Shown here piece after piece: positions 13,579 through 26,100 of a stretch of 64,000 nt of DNA. A model generated the notes under the pieces. That model ran no database searches. It saw only the letters and a program-made list of their open reading frames with translations, and was not told where the DNA came from. The stretch spans positions 2,048,001 to 2,112,000 of the forward strand of contig NC_088308.1 of the NCBI RefSeq assembly GCF_910592395.1, given 5' to 3'. The stretch's first letter is position 1, and each line of letters begins with the position of its first letter. This stretch comes from Lineus longissimus. Lineage: Eukaryota; Nemertea; Pilidiophora; Heteronemertea; Lineidae. The position numbers and the translations under genes were made by a program.

Positions 13579-14200
13579 TGATGAAGTAGGAAATTACGAA
13601 GAATTAGTTGTTGATTTTGTCTAAAAAATCAGAGTTGGCGCAGAATATGGAAAAACTCCCGAGCTGCATCTGAGTAAATTGCGTAATAATTCAGAATAAT
13701 GACACCCTAGTGTTCTATATGCCGAGTACTAGAAATGTTGATATTGGTTTTATTATTTATCAGGATTTTGTTTAATCTGATGATTAAGTATGCATTTCTT
13801 TCTTTCTACTGCATGTTACATTTAGGGATTATCTCAAAATTGGCTGATGCCTGCAAAAGACATGAGATTTTTCCATCTCTCTCCTACGCTCCCAAAGCAG
13901 CGACGTCTGTCTTTCTTCACGTCCGATGAACTTTTAGACATACCCTTTAGCTACTGCGAATGAGTGTAACCTATACTCCCCAACCCATCTTCAGCTAGCG
14001 AGCTACCTCACAGCTACACCAAACTCACATTAACCTCCCGCCACATTACGATTACACAGTAAATGGTCATTAGCCGCTTGTTGTTGATAGGGCAGACATC
14101 ACTTTGATCAGGGCACGCAGTGAGCACGACATGACGAAAGCTGGCGAATATGGCACGAGGTCAACGCGAAATGTCATCAGTTATTCGTATTTGTGAATAT
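13579..14200. other. Gene-free stretch
   Basis: AT-rich at first (13620-13800), then ordinary. The only open frame is 64 codons (13735-13929). No gene, array or foldback was seen. Confidence 0.5.
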
Positions 14201-14330
14201 TCCCCCTCGTTGGAACGCTGAAAGATAAATCTCACGTTTTTCTGTGTTACCCACTTTTGAAAGTCATAGCCTCGCTAACTGTCTATATGAAAACACTGAA
14301 ATATGAGGAACTACCACAGATGTTACACCG
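14201..14330. repeat. Dispersed repeat, copy A, ending in TGTTACACCG
   Basis: This block aligns along its length with 41620-41759 and more weakly with 33640-33748. Shared landmarks, in order, are GGAACGCT.AAAGATA, a GTTTTTCTGTGTT block, GAAAGTCAT, AAAACACTGA and CCACAGATGTTACACCG. It is an interspersed repeat related to the elements with CCGGTGTAA termini. Its left end is not clearly defined here. Confidence 0.7.
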
Positions 14331-14353
14331 AGTTTGACGTACCACCCCATTAT

Positions 14354-14479
14354 CAATGGGTGATATGAATAAAGAGTAGTAAATGCTTTTATCTAAAACT
14401 CCATGTACATTTACACTTGGCCTTTCTGTACAAAATTGAAGTAAAAGCATTTGCTAGCCTTTATTCATATCACCCATTG
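14354..14479. mobile_element. 126-bp foldback element (MITE-like)
   Basis: The left arm at 14354-14391 (beginning CAATGGGTGATATGAATAAA) and the right arm at 14442-14479 are reverse complements over 38 nt with four mismatches. A 50-nt loop separates them. It lies 23 bp downstream of dispersed repeat copy A, so the two may be parts of one larger element. I cannot see a certain target duplication. Confidence 0.8.
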
Positions 14480-14611
14480 TGTTGAAGAGAATATAACTTA
14501 GGCCATGTACGATTTTACACCTATTTATGAGTTACAGGTATGCTTTTATTTCCTTCAGAGTAAATTGGTTACTCGAAGGTACCAATAGGTTGAATAGGTA
14601 AGGAAAAAGAG

Positions 14612-14656
14612 AATGGTGCAAATGGTGCAAATGGTGAAAATGGTGCAAATGGTGCA
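14612..14656 (+). repeat. 9-bp tandem repeat, five copies
   Basis: AATGGTGCA is repeated five times in tandem. The third copy has one change (AATGGTGAA). It would encode an N-G-A-type repeat in one frame but lies in no open reading frame of note. Confidence 0.95.
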
Positions 14657-17600
14657 AGGAACGCATTCGTAGTCAAATGGCCCACCAATGCTACTCATTG
14701 ATTAGTTGTACCTTTGATGATGATGATTGAGGCATTCATAATGACCCCAGACCTTTTACCCTCTTTGAGTTGGCTAATTGCCGCATCGATCCGTAAACAT
14801 CCTTTACCTTGGCATGTTATTGGTAATACCAAGGGAGATTAGAAATACACTGCATGGTTATGAACACGAGGCTTTCTAATATTATGTCCATGATATTTCC
14901 ATTGTACCCCGAGCATACATGTACTATTTGCATGGAATGTCCTTTCCGATATAATCATCTTCCCATTTTCTCAGCACTTATAGTTCTTTAACTAAAGCAC
15001 TTTTTCATTTCAGAAGAATAACATATAATCCAGAATAATCTAGCATGCGATAAAACAACAATATTCGAGCACGAGCCAACCCGGTAGTTTTTCTAAAACC
15101 TCGTCATGATCAGCATCAGCAGGGAATCGATGCATTTTTTATTCGCCGTCTTGGCATATTTTGCCATCTCCTTCTATAAATACCCACCAACCTGTCAGCC
15201 AGTCACTCCAACTCTGCCGGTTTTTCTTACATATTGATGCCAATAGCACTCATTTCACTCATCTGTCTCGAAGAGTATCGCTTTTACATTTTTGCCCGAA
15301 CAATTGAGTGTTCTTACATCATTTCGCTGACATGCCCGGCATTATCAAGTGTTGTGCAACTTAACGCTTTTGACACATAAGATAATGGCGAAATAAAGGT
15401 TATGAAATAATAAAATATGAATTGTCGAATTAGGATATGATCTTATATACATGTATCATTGTATAGTTCACAGCATCAATAGATTTGTCCGAACGTAAAT
15501 GCTGGTGTTGGTTTGAGTCAGATTGGCGAAATTCCTTCGTCAGCAGTGCCAACTCAGAGAGGAGCAATAATATATTTTAGTATTTCGTTGATTCGGAGTG
15601 GTGCAGACACCAAGGACCCCCTACCACGAGTCTACTTATATTTAATGCAGGCGTGTCTGAACTTCCAAATTGACGAACCGCTTTTTATGCAAGGTGTTGA
15701 AGTTAATCAAGCACTTTCAACGGTAACACAGAAAACTTCTGAAGAAAGAGTGATACAGGGTCGTGCCACTTTTCTGGGATCTGCTCTGCGTGACCGGGAA
15801 ACGTCTATCATTACTCTCATATCAGATTAGATATGAGATTACAGCAGACTGAGACGTTCCTTGACGATATAAAGATTGGTACTAATGCCAATGATATTGT
15901 AACGTAATCTGGGCAATCTGGGTCTGGGCAAGGGTACTTCTCATTGACGCGACACGCGAGACCAGTCCATAATGGTCCTCAGTCCAGTAATGGCTATCAC
16001 CAAGCTAATAGCCACAAGAATGAAGTGGGCAATATCGGACACATTTGCGGCTGAAGCTGTCATTAAGTTAGTTACAACCTTTTCGGAGGAGGAAGTGTTG
16101 GTCTTCGAGTATAACATACGTATTCCTTTCCTGCCAATGCATTTACTTGATATGGACATTGAGAGTTTTGGCAATAAAGATTGTTGCTCAGTTTTTGTTA
16201 CATATATATACATTACATATTCATGGCCAGTCATCGTGCATGTATTTCAAGCCATGACATGTGACTTGGGTAACGACTTCGATATACATATCCGTCTAAT
16301 GTAAAGGTCTATAAGAAATTTGAAAAAAACATATTGTGCAGATGCAGGTGGAATACAACAGAAAAACGTTCACCAAATTAAATTACATCGAACATATCCC
16401 TGGATAACTGTATTTCAACCTCGAAAATGAAGTCGGAGTGGGAATCGGAAGGGAGCAGAACCGCTCTTTTATGAGACAGAGTCAGGTAATCACGTACCTT
16501 CAAGTTAATAGCCAAGGTAGTTTTCCAGCTCATTTTGCTACTATTGTAATTATTCCGTGCTCGGTTTTCAAATTGCCGCTTTTTCGTGGCAAATAATGAA
16601 GAACTCTGGCTCTTAAACAAGGCTTTGTGTGGCTTTCATCCTTTAAACATGCTATGTGTACATAATTAGATGACTGTGTAAGAAATGCATAAATGGAACA
16701 ATACGTCTAGTGGATAGCCCCCAAGGGTAATGATACTGTATATGGTGGGATAAGTGTGTGATTGTTCTTGCTAAATATAACAAAATTCCAGAATAACGGA
16801 TCTCTTGAATTACCGCGTGTTCTGTCGGTTGTACATTTGTTTCTACAATGCATTGACACCAAGGTTACTAATGATTTGAAACGAAACTGACCAATTGGTG
16901 CCATCAGTTGGCTAGTTGTCAGTGTCATCTGACCAATGAAATGAATCACTTTGCAAAAATATCGTTGCTCAAAATGTGATGGGCAGCTCAGAGATCCTTT
17001 TATAGTTTAACAAAACCAAGGAGGTTCTATTTTATTCGATTTTCTATAAAAGTTCGTTGACAAAACCATGAAGCAAACACAAAACCAACAAGCAAAAAGC
17101 AACCGAGTTGCTTCACTGTATGAGCAGACAATCTAACGCCCAACTCTTCTCGAGCAGAATAATAAACACCGTTATCTGCCCATGGGGCTTAGCGTTTTTT
17201 CATGTTTTCATCACCTATGTAGACTCAGCGGCTGTTGAAGTGAGAATAATCCGGATACGGGATAATATTTTAGAACGCCAAGCATGATTTTAAAAAAATG
17301 GTAGTTGTATATTACATTAGGAGAAACGTCCGTGGTTAAATCGTGCCTGGTTTCGAATCAAAGAAAAAAATGGAGAAGTAGAATCCCCTGATGTCTAAAT
17401 TTGATTAAAGTTTATGACATTTATCTTCAGTCCATTTCAGATACAAACTTATTTGTTTGGTGTGTTTTTTCGTTCGGGAGTGCAAAATGGAAATTCCTAA
17501 ATTGTGGGATTTAGGAACTTTCGGTTATGCGGGTGATACTTAGGGCCTTGATCACATTTACAGCTTCATTGGTCCTTTGAATGGTGATTAAAATACATGT

Positions 17601-18843
17601 GTACCATTTTTTACTCGACAAAAAATTTCTTCAAAACTAGAATTGTGACCCTCGAAGTCCTTGGTCTTAAAATGCAGGTAGGCTAGGTCATTAGAGGCCC
17701 TGGATATCATCACAAAGCAACCAGAAATGATATCTGAAATTGACCGGTCTCCGTTGTCGGTGGCGGAAATTATAGTTGTGATTGTCCACCTGCTCGCCCG
17801 GTTACTCTGTCAGTGGACATAAACATAATGGAGGCAGTCGACCAAACGAGAAAATATGATTTACCACTACTATACAAACACCATTTGCCATGCCTTATTT
17901 TGCCAACATGAGCTCGAGTATGACCGACATGGGTATGATGGCCACTGTTCGTGTTCTTCATCAACTCGAGGTCAACACCGGTCATGTTAGAAGGACAGAC
18001 AGAAACCGAAATGACCACGACAGCATTTGATTCAGTTAAGTCAGACACGACTAATCATTGTTCTGTCCTCCAACATGGCAGACTGTGAAAACACTCTATT
18101 ATACGGTTTCTTGCTAGAAGCTGCAGTTTCCGAACAGCAAAAGCAAAACCGGGGATCAACACTGTCGCATCTGATGTTACACAACCAATCAAGTCACTGA
18201 CTTTGACAAGAAACCACACTATTTGCCACGGATTCAAATGGCCCTTTTGTCCAGTACATGGTTGATTAGTTTCATCAGTAACATGTTGTCGCCCCGAGCT
18301 CTTTTCCTTGCCTGCCATTAACACATTACCACCATTTATTAGCGGGGTTTATTAGCCTATTATAGCTAGTGGGAAGTCGTATTTCACCCTTGAATGAACT
18401 AACACTTGTCGCTGACTTGTTGGGATGTGTTTGTGGTCAGATCAGAAAAGAAGACAAGGCTATTATCGATGGACAAAGATTGATTTCGCTTGGGAACAGT
18501 TTCACTCTCTGCATCAGTGCAAAAGGATAACGATTTTGGCACTGTACAGTGTGCTGCAGAAACAACGTAGGAGACAGTCTTGCATACTCATAGGGTGATC
18601 GAAAACACACAGAGCTCGAAATCTTTGAGTTTTCGCCAAGTAAAATTTTGAAGTAGTAACTCCGGTCTTCGACGTCTCTGGCGAACCAGAGACAAGACTG
18701 CTTTACTTCACGGAACAACATTTTCAGTTTTGACAGCGTTCCGCGTTCCATTGGAGAAGACGAAATTGTGTGCAGTCGCGTTTGCGTTCAGTGCATTACG
18801 ACTGACAAGCTGGCATTACATTCATATCGTTTACCACATGAGC
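14657..18843. other. Gene-free stretch
   Basis: No gene is supported. Overlapping frames of 97 and 110 codons on opposite strands at 15941-16304 include hydrophobic stretches but no family signature. A small perfect hairpin with 8-bp stem TTCCTAAA/TTTAGGAA lies near 17491-17514. Nothing else stands out. Confidence 0.5.
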
Positions 18844-18914
18844 GAGCCAAGATGGTCTGTTTTGGTGTCAAACTATCTGTCCAAGGGTCATGGGTTCGAA
18901 CCCCGCTCCGGTCA
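18844..18914 (+). repeat. tRNA-like fragment, probable SINE head
   Basis: The segment reads like a decayed tRNA. An A-box-like stretch GATGGTCTGTTTTGGTGTC (18851-18869) is followed by a canonical B box GGTTCGAACCC (18893-18903) inside a paired T arm, and it ends CGCTCCGGTCA. The 5' acceptor half and anticodon arm do not fold convincingly, so no amino acid can be assigned. It sits just upstream of the 45-bp minisatellite. Confidence 0.5.
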
Positions 18915-18966
18915 CCACTTTGTCATTACAGGTGAGCGCAAAACTGACGGCAGCCACAGGATACAC

Positions 18967-19191
18967 CAGAGTGTCTCTGCGTCGTCATATAAAAGTGACT
19001 TTGATGTGATCCAGCGTGTCTCTGTGGTGTCTTATAAAAGTGACTTTGATGTGATCCAGCGTGTCTCTGTGGTGTCTTATAATAGTGACTTTGATGTGAT
19101 CCAGCGTGTCTCTGTGGTGTCTTATAATAGTGACTTTGATGTGATCCAGCGTGTCTCTGTGGTGTCTTATAATAGTGACTTTGATGTGATC
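18967..19191 (+). repeat. 45-bp minisatellite, five copies
   Basis: Five head-to-tail units of exactly 45 bp occupy 18967-19011, 19012-19056, 19057-19101, 19102-19146 and 19147-19191. Each contains AGTGACTTTGATGTGATC followed, in copies 1-4, by CAGCGTGTCTCTG at the start of the next unit. Copies 1 and 2 have AAAAG where copies 3-5 have AATAG. Copies 2-5 are nearly identical, so expansion is recent. The unit is a multiple of three and contains no stop in two strands' frames. This produces 171- and 78-codon open frames (18730-19245 plus, 18985-19221 minus) that I regard as by-products. Confidence 0.95.
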
Positions 19192-20449
19192 TTGGCAGTG
19201 AAAAGCACTATTGCCATGCATCCAGATAAAAACAATATAAAGTAATCAGAACCAGAATAAAACTTCTGTCACATCCAGCGCAGTGGTACTTGTTATGAGT
19301 AATCATCCTTTCGTAATAACACTTCTGAACAAAAAAGACCATGATAAAAAAATATCCATCGATCTGATTCTAGCGGATCAGCAAAACAATTTGATATGGG
19401 ATCAATTGGTTTTTTTCAAGTCAGCCACCATCCATTGTTATAATCGTCGTATGAGGCCCGATTCCACAGGGTATTGCCAGCCGGCCCCCTCGGAGGGTAC
19501 ATTATACTTGGTTTTTAACTTACACCCAAACGTAGTTGGTATAAACTGATATATATGAGGCTCCGGAAGAGGCGACTGTAGCGGGAACACTCCAATGGAA
19601 TCGGGTCTGTCCTTGAAGAAGACACCCGATCGCCTGTAATCTCTGGTGAAAAGAGGTACCATCGCATGCCTTACTTCCAATCTTTCAGGAAGCATGGGAA
19701 GTGGAATAGATTAAATACATTTTTGCGGTAATGACATAACTGCAATCTCATGCTAATCATCAAATTACAACACTTGCAAATCAATGCATTACCCTCTACA
19801 TTCACGTGAAATCGCTCTTTTCTCTTAATCAATGAGATTATAGTCAACTTTGGCGTAATATCCAGCAATATATGAGCGAGTAATCGGGTTAGTTCCGTGG
19901 AGAATATCCATCAGAATTAGGAAAATTCCTTTTTTGTCGTCACAACGACACTTGAACGAATTGGCTATTTGGTGATTATCTGTAGCAATATTTCTGGTAC
20001 CTGTACTAAAGTGCACCAGTTTCAAACTTGACCATATTCTCCACAGTTTATATCTTTACGACAAGTTCGACTCTACATAGCTGACTGGACTTCGTTCAGA
20101 AAGTGAAATATTATGTGAAGGAATTACTTAACAATAAGATGCCAATAGATGTCCAATGTGAATTTCTTCAGGGATGCCCCGTTAAAGATTGATAGGAGAA
20201 TAATTACACAGGAGGTATTGAAGATGCCATGCCATATTCGTGTGCATGCACCTAAAATTAATCCATTAGACACCTTCCGATCAATGTCTTTAGCCTCTTA
20301 CAGACAACGCCAGCTTAGGCTGAACGGTCCTTGATTGATTTTAGCACTTGACGAGAAAAAACTAGCAGGCGCGTTCGATGCTATGTATAGCAGCAGCAAT
20401 GTCTCTTAAGATCAGAGCGATAAATATAGCAACATCTTGGAACCCATCG
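19192..20449. other. Gene-free stretch
   Basis: Short frames only (88, 85, 66 codons). No recognisable gene or repeat. Confidence 0.5.
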
Positions 20450-20925
20450 ATTTGTCGTGCTGTCGTTTTGCCCTGTCCGCTTACATGATCAATAGCTATC
20501 ACGATAACTTTACACGGGGCTTCAGACGGCAGGCGGGACACACAAGTGGCCATTGGTACCAGGGGAGTCAGTCGAACTCTCGTTTCGCCTTCCTTCTAGG
20601 TGATCAATAGCTATTACAATAACTACATGTATACACTGGCATGACGGAGTTTCAGACGGTAGACGGGGCGCACAAGTGACCAGTGGTAGGAGATTCTGGT
20701 GAGCTGTCGTTGCCTGGTCCTCCTTGGTGATCAATAGCTATAGCAATAACTATACCGGGGGCTTCAGATGGCAGACAGGACACACAAGTGACCAGTGGTA
20801 GGGGAGTCTGTAGATAACTATTCACGGGGCTTCAATCGGCAGACCAGACACATAAGTAACCATCGGTACCAGGAGTCCGTAGAGTTGTCGTTTCGCCAGG
20901 TCCTCTTTGGTGATGAATACAACTC
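20450..20925. repeat. Degenerate tandem repeat, about 115-130 bp period
   Basis: GATCAATAGCTAT starts at 20487, 20602 and 20729, with a diverged GATGAATAC at 20912. Each unit then contains ATAACT, GGGGCTTCAGA.GGCAGAC.GGACACACAAGTGACCA-like sequence and a TGTCGTTTCGCC..GTCCT-like tail. A truncated fourth unit (from about 20814) lacks the GATCAATAG start. Divergence between copies indicates an old array. I do not recognise the family. Confidence 0.75.
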
Positions 20926-22657
20926 TTTGGTGCTGACTGTGCGATCACATATTGTTATCATCAAGTCATGTGATATACATGTTCAACTCCTGTAGGTGTT
21001 TACTGTCTAAAGGCCGGTCAAACCAATCAAAATATCAATACCATTATGAGAAAATAAATCTATGAATATTTCGTTACCAAAACAACTCTCGATTGTTTAG
21101 GTTGAATAAGTCACCTCATACTTGCTATTACGCCTACACACAGCAATGGTTATACCACGGTCTGAGTGTCATATTGTGGTCAGGGCCAATTAGTGGTTTT
21201 CTGAATATAAAGCGATTTGAGTGGAACTAATCAACTACTGGTTGGTGTTCTCGCCTTATGATGTCACACACTGCTAATGGCTACAAATTCATAATCAGAA
21301 GCATGTAAAGGTACCCCTAATTTGCTTGGCGAGCAGGAACCATAACCCTCTAATGTTTGGTTCATTCAGTGCAATGTTCGATGTTCGATTATCAAGCACA
21401 TCTCTCTTTGTACTAAGGAAGAGCTCCACAATGGTGCTTTCAAGTTTTTTATTGGTTTCATGACAAAAGCACACAAATCGCAACTTTGAACGATTAGTAA
21501 AAGGCTTGATAATAGTGCGTCTACTGTTTGCCATCGTATTTGTGTCCAGTCGGAAGGAAACCAAAGTCAACCATCTCGAAGAAGACGACCAATCCATCTG
21601 CTCGAAAGGTCCATTGAAGCTGATTGGTCATTCTTGATCACGTGATCCATTCCTGTGGCTTTCGCAGGAAAAAGTTACCTTTGATTTCAGTGAAGCCTCC
21701 TCGAGTCAATAGTCTTATTAGGAAGCCAAACAACACCGTGGATCAGACCATTGCTACCGTGGAGTGGTACAACAGACCTTTTGATTAAGTGGAAAGGCGA
21801 GGAGGCCAAACAGAAAGCAGCCTTCCCGAGAACAGAGTCAACAAAGACAGCAATAACACCTCAGAATCTCGTAAGAAGAGGTGACCAGATTGCAAGAATC
21901 GAAGCCGGACTTCGCGTGACATCGTTTGAAAGGGAACTCTGTCCCCAAGGAAAGAACGAGCCAAGCCCGAGTTATGCCCACAAAAATATAATTGGCCATC
22001 GCAAATCATTAAAACTGACTAGATTATCTTCATGCAGATGAACCGATGCTAACGGATAATGGATTCTTAGATGTACATTACATTATTGACTGCGCAAACC
22101 GTGCGTTCTGTCACGCATTTAAATAATCCAGACTAAGGATAATCATTTTCCGATTTAAGAGAAACCCACTGCATCTTGGCGTCACAATCCTGCCTTCTTC
22201 GTGTTTATCGATAATTGATTTCTTCGATTGATGGATATGAATGACGGGGGAGTGACAGGCAGGCAGATAGATCTGAATCACTCACGGGGTCTGTCGTAAA
22301 AAATAGCAAGAATTTAGTTATAAAAAAGTCGACCAGCGGCATTCACAGCCGGTTTCATCGTAAACTGAGAAGGTAGATCTTAAAGAGGTGATCTTTTCCC
22401 GGCCTTCTGGTTATCTCCGTAGATGAGACTGATTTGAGGAGAAATCTCTCTCTGTCCGTGCACCACAGTCTTTAAGTTGATTTCTTTATCACGACAGCAT
22501 GTGTATCTTATCATCAATGTACCAAATAAAATACCACTGCATTGATTATTGTCCGTGACATATCGTGTCAAAGCTCTCCCCGGGCGCGGGTATGCTTTGT
22601 ATTCCTGACATGGAAACGGGCATAGATGCAAACCGCTAAGCAGGTGGAGAATAATCA
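20926..22657. other. Gene-free stretch
   Basis: Open frames of 100, 96 and 74 codons (21295-22041) overlap on opposite strands and show no domain. No repeat was recognised. Confidence 0.5.
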
Positions 22658-23190
22658 TACGCATTACCACATCAGAGTATTGTGACATTGGTCAAAGCAC
22701 GGACTGAATTTCAGTGCGATTTTTGCAGTGCATCGAAGAGCAGCGAGAGTTTCACATGCAAACTGCTGAGACGAAGCTCACAATCAATTAGCACATGTTG
22801 AGCAATGCAAGTAACATGCATATCGCCACAACAGATTATCGTGACGACACTAGTCAAAGCACGGACAGAGATTTTTGCTTTCCAAGGTCGATCCGTAGTG
22901 GATTTGCACTCAGAGAGCAAAATGCATACTGCTGTGATGTCGAATGGCATCAATTCGCCGCATTTTGAGCTACATATATGCACGGGAGATACAAGTACAT
23001 TGCAACACTATAGAGAATAGTCCGTTTAGTGGTGAAATCGGTCAAAGAATGTAGAGCAATAATCTTCTCCGAAATGCTGAAATATATCATCGATTCGTAT
23101 ACGGTAGTATCAATTTGTAATACCAATTCACCACACACAGCGCAGGCAAGGAACATGTATTGCCACAACAGATGACACGGCATCCCGTGG
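22658..23190. repeat. Degenerate tandem repeat, about 160-170 bp period
   Basis: The block GCCACAACAGAT (at 22822 and 23160, diverged at 22663) recurs with spacing near 160 or twice 169. It is followed by GTGAC....GTCAAAGCACGGAC-like sequence (22681, 22840, diverged at 23030). Other shared words are GCAAGTAACATGCAT and GCAAGGAACATGTAT. At least three old copies are present. No coding signal is visible. Confidence 0.65.
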
Positions 23191-26100
23191 ACATTCTTGC
23201 AATAAGCCAGATATCTGCTGCCATTGCTGATAAACTAATCAGAACATTCTCCAACCAGCTAAAACATGTTGTCAATCAACACGAGGGAAACCGTCGGAAA
23301 GATTCAGCGAAACCTCTCTGTTAAACTTACAAAATGATGTGCTCAGTTGAGAACTGTCTTGATTCACAGCTCAACGTGATTTTAGAAGCAAACTAGACTT
23401 CTGTTACACATTTACAGCAGCGACGGACCGATATGCGTCATAAATATGAAAAGAGTTGAGGATTCTGTCGCGACCAATATGAATCCAAGCGATATGAGCT
23501 TTTAGTGGTATTGATAAGCAGTTTAGCTATTCCTTTGAGCCGATTTGTCATATCGGGAATACGATTTGTGTGAAAATGGAATATCTGTGCAAATGGTGGG
23601 GCATTTAAGATTAGTCATTAGTATATGGGGTGAGATAGACATTTTAGAAATAGCTCCGCATGAATGCTATACTATCAAATTCTCATTCAAGCCAAAGTCA
23701 GAGCAATCAAGTTGCATATGCATGAAACTGAATATTAATTGATTGTTGGCTTGAAATCCTACCAATATCTATACTGCTAATTGGGCCGTTTCAATGGTGG
23801 TAGACCTATGATATCGTGTGACTATTCCTGCATTATGTTATGCAATCTTGAATAATATATATATCGTACATCTCAGCAAAACTGCACCGTTAATCAGATG
23901 TTTCACGCTACAAGGAGGGGATAACTCCGGGGAATAATTGATAGATGAAACAGCGCTTTTCTTGTGGGACATCTTTGAAAGATAAAAAAGGTAATCTTGG
24001 GGATTTCTAACTTAATTACCTTTATTTGCACGCCATCTGCGTGACTGAATCGATTTGCACAGATGAGCAAAACGACGAACGCCAGTGGATGATCATGTCA
24101 CTGGAGTACAACTGTTCTTATGGTCAACTCCAGCATCACGAAGGGGTCAGAGCCGATGCAACACCTATGACTGACACTTTCCGTCACCTCGTTTCTGAGA
24201 AGACGTTTCGTTTAATATGGTGGAAATACTTCAGGCCTAAAAATCATTTCGTTTTATGCTCGGCACATTGGATTTGCAGAGAGCGTCAGGAAACTGATGG
24301 TTGAAGAAGGCGGATGAGGCGCTTTATCATGCTAACACAGAGCCAACCTTCATCTAATTTTCGTCACATACCGTCATCATGAATCACAAATTCTCTATTA
24401 TTTATTGGCGGTCAGACGCGTTAGCAATATGCCATAATTGGCCATGCTGCTGTGTTCTTTGATTGAGGTGTTCCGGCGCCGTCCCATAAATATCCACAAA
24501 GGTCATATTTATACTCACCATGGTAATGAATTGACTGGTATTGCTGACATATCGTTACAAATGCATTAGTGATGATGATACACCGTAAATTGCTATGTAT
24601 TTGCACTAAATGTCTCTGGAGTTATTCCTGCCTAATTTGGCTGTAACATTTTGCATTGATCGATGTATAGTTATCAACAAGCAATTCCAGACAAAGTTGT
24701 TGTGCAATACTTGTACATAAAAAGCCACGACGAGAAGTGGTTTCAAAGTACGAAGAGTACGAAGAAGAGAGAGATCACCATTCGAATTTTCATTTCGTCA
24801 TTGTTCTTTCGACATACATGTAGAACCTTCCTCTCTTCCACATCTTCAAAAAAGAAGATGTCGTACTGAATAACAAAGAAGCTGTAAAGAGATATGCTTC
24901 TTTAGCTCACGACGGCCCCAGCTTGTCTGAACCATATGAACGAAGAGCACGAGTGTCAACGCGACAGCGGACAAATGCAGCCAATGATCTCCATATTCAT
25001 CCGGATTTAACCCGGAGAGGCTCCTCTGTTGTGTGCAGATAATTACCGGAGCGTTGCCACTTAGCTTTGGATTACCTCACCCCTGTATAGCCTACGCCAC
25101 CGCGCCGGGATTGAATTAGCGCGGTTATCGCAACTAAAGTTGGCGATACCCGAGGGTGCGGTGGCGACGCACGGAAATACCCTGGTTGGTGTCATGAATG
25201 ACTAACAAGCTGGATCAGTATCACGGAGGATGCGAGGTGAAGGTACCAACTGTGCCAAGACTGCGACAAATCGACATGTTGGTGACGGATGTCAATACCA
25301 TTGCCAATCCCATGTCTAATGAAGAAAGAACAACTCAACAAATGCTTTGTTCCTTTTTTTATCGTATTGTGATCATCAACAGATCTATAAAAATCAGTCA
25401 CTGAATCAGCTTGATAATGATATTAAGTTATGTACAGTTTGTATTTGTGTCTTCTTTCTGCCTTGCTCATATTTCCAAAAAAACGAAGAAGATAATTCGT
25501 AGTCATACACTCTGATGTAAAGAACTGTCACGTGAATTGCAGTTTCGCATGTGGCCATCTTCAAGGTAGGATAATCAAAGCAAACCACGTTTGGAATCAC
25601 TGGTTCTTTATGACAGATTTGTAAATCCTTTGGCGTCATTGATTGCCATCAATCGACAGTCGATTACCATTCGTGATACATTTACATACCCATCGTATCC
25701 ATAATTAGACAAGTTACTAACAAAAGACTCAATCATCGATTCCGCCATCTTAAGTAGAAAAATAATGACTCCCAGCGAGATCTCATCACGTGACACACTG
25801 ATCAATCACGTGATTCCTGATTCGATTTGTGCTATAAATAGATGGGACGCGTCTGTTGCAGGTCATTAAGATATAGTGCATCTGTTGATGATTGCTGCTG
25901 AGATTGACTACCGGCCAGATAGTGACATATGGTCGATTCATGAACCACAATGAAGAAGACGAAGAATCACTTGATTATCGGTAGATATGGTGCATATTGA
26001 ATGGAGGATGGAGTAATAATGTAGAGTGAGAGTTGCAGCACAGTGAAGCCGCGTGACCCTTTCCTATCATGAGAACCATGCCTTCACATCACACCAAACA

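Noticed and set aside
18730-19245. 171-codon open frame across the minisatellite
   Set aside because: Openness comes from a stop-free 45-bp unit; flanking parts have no coding character.
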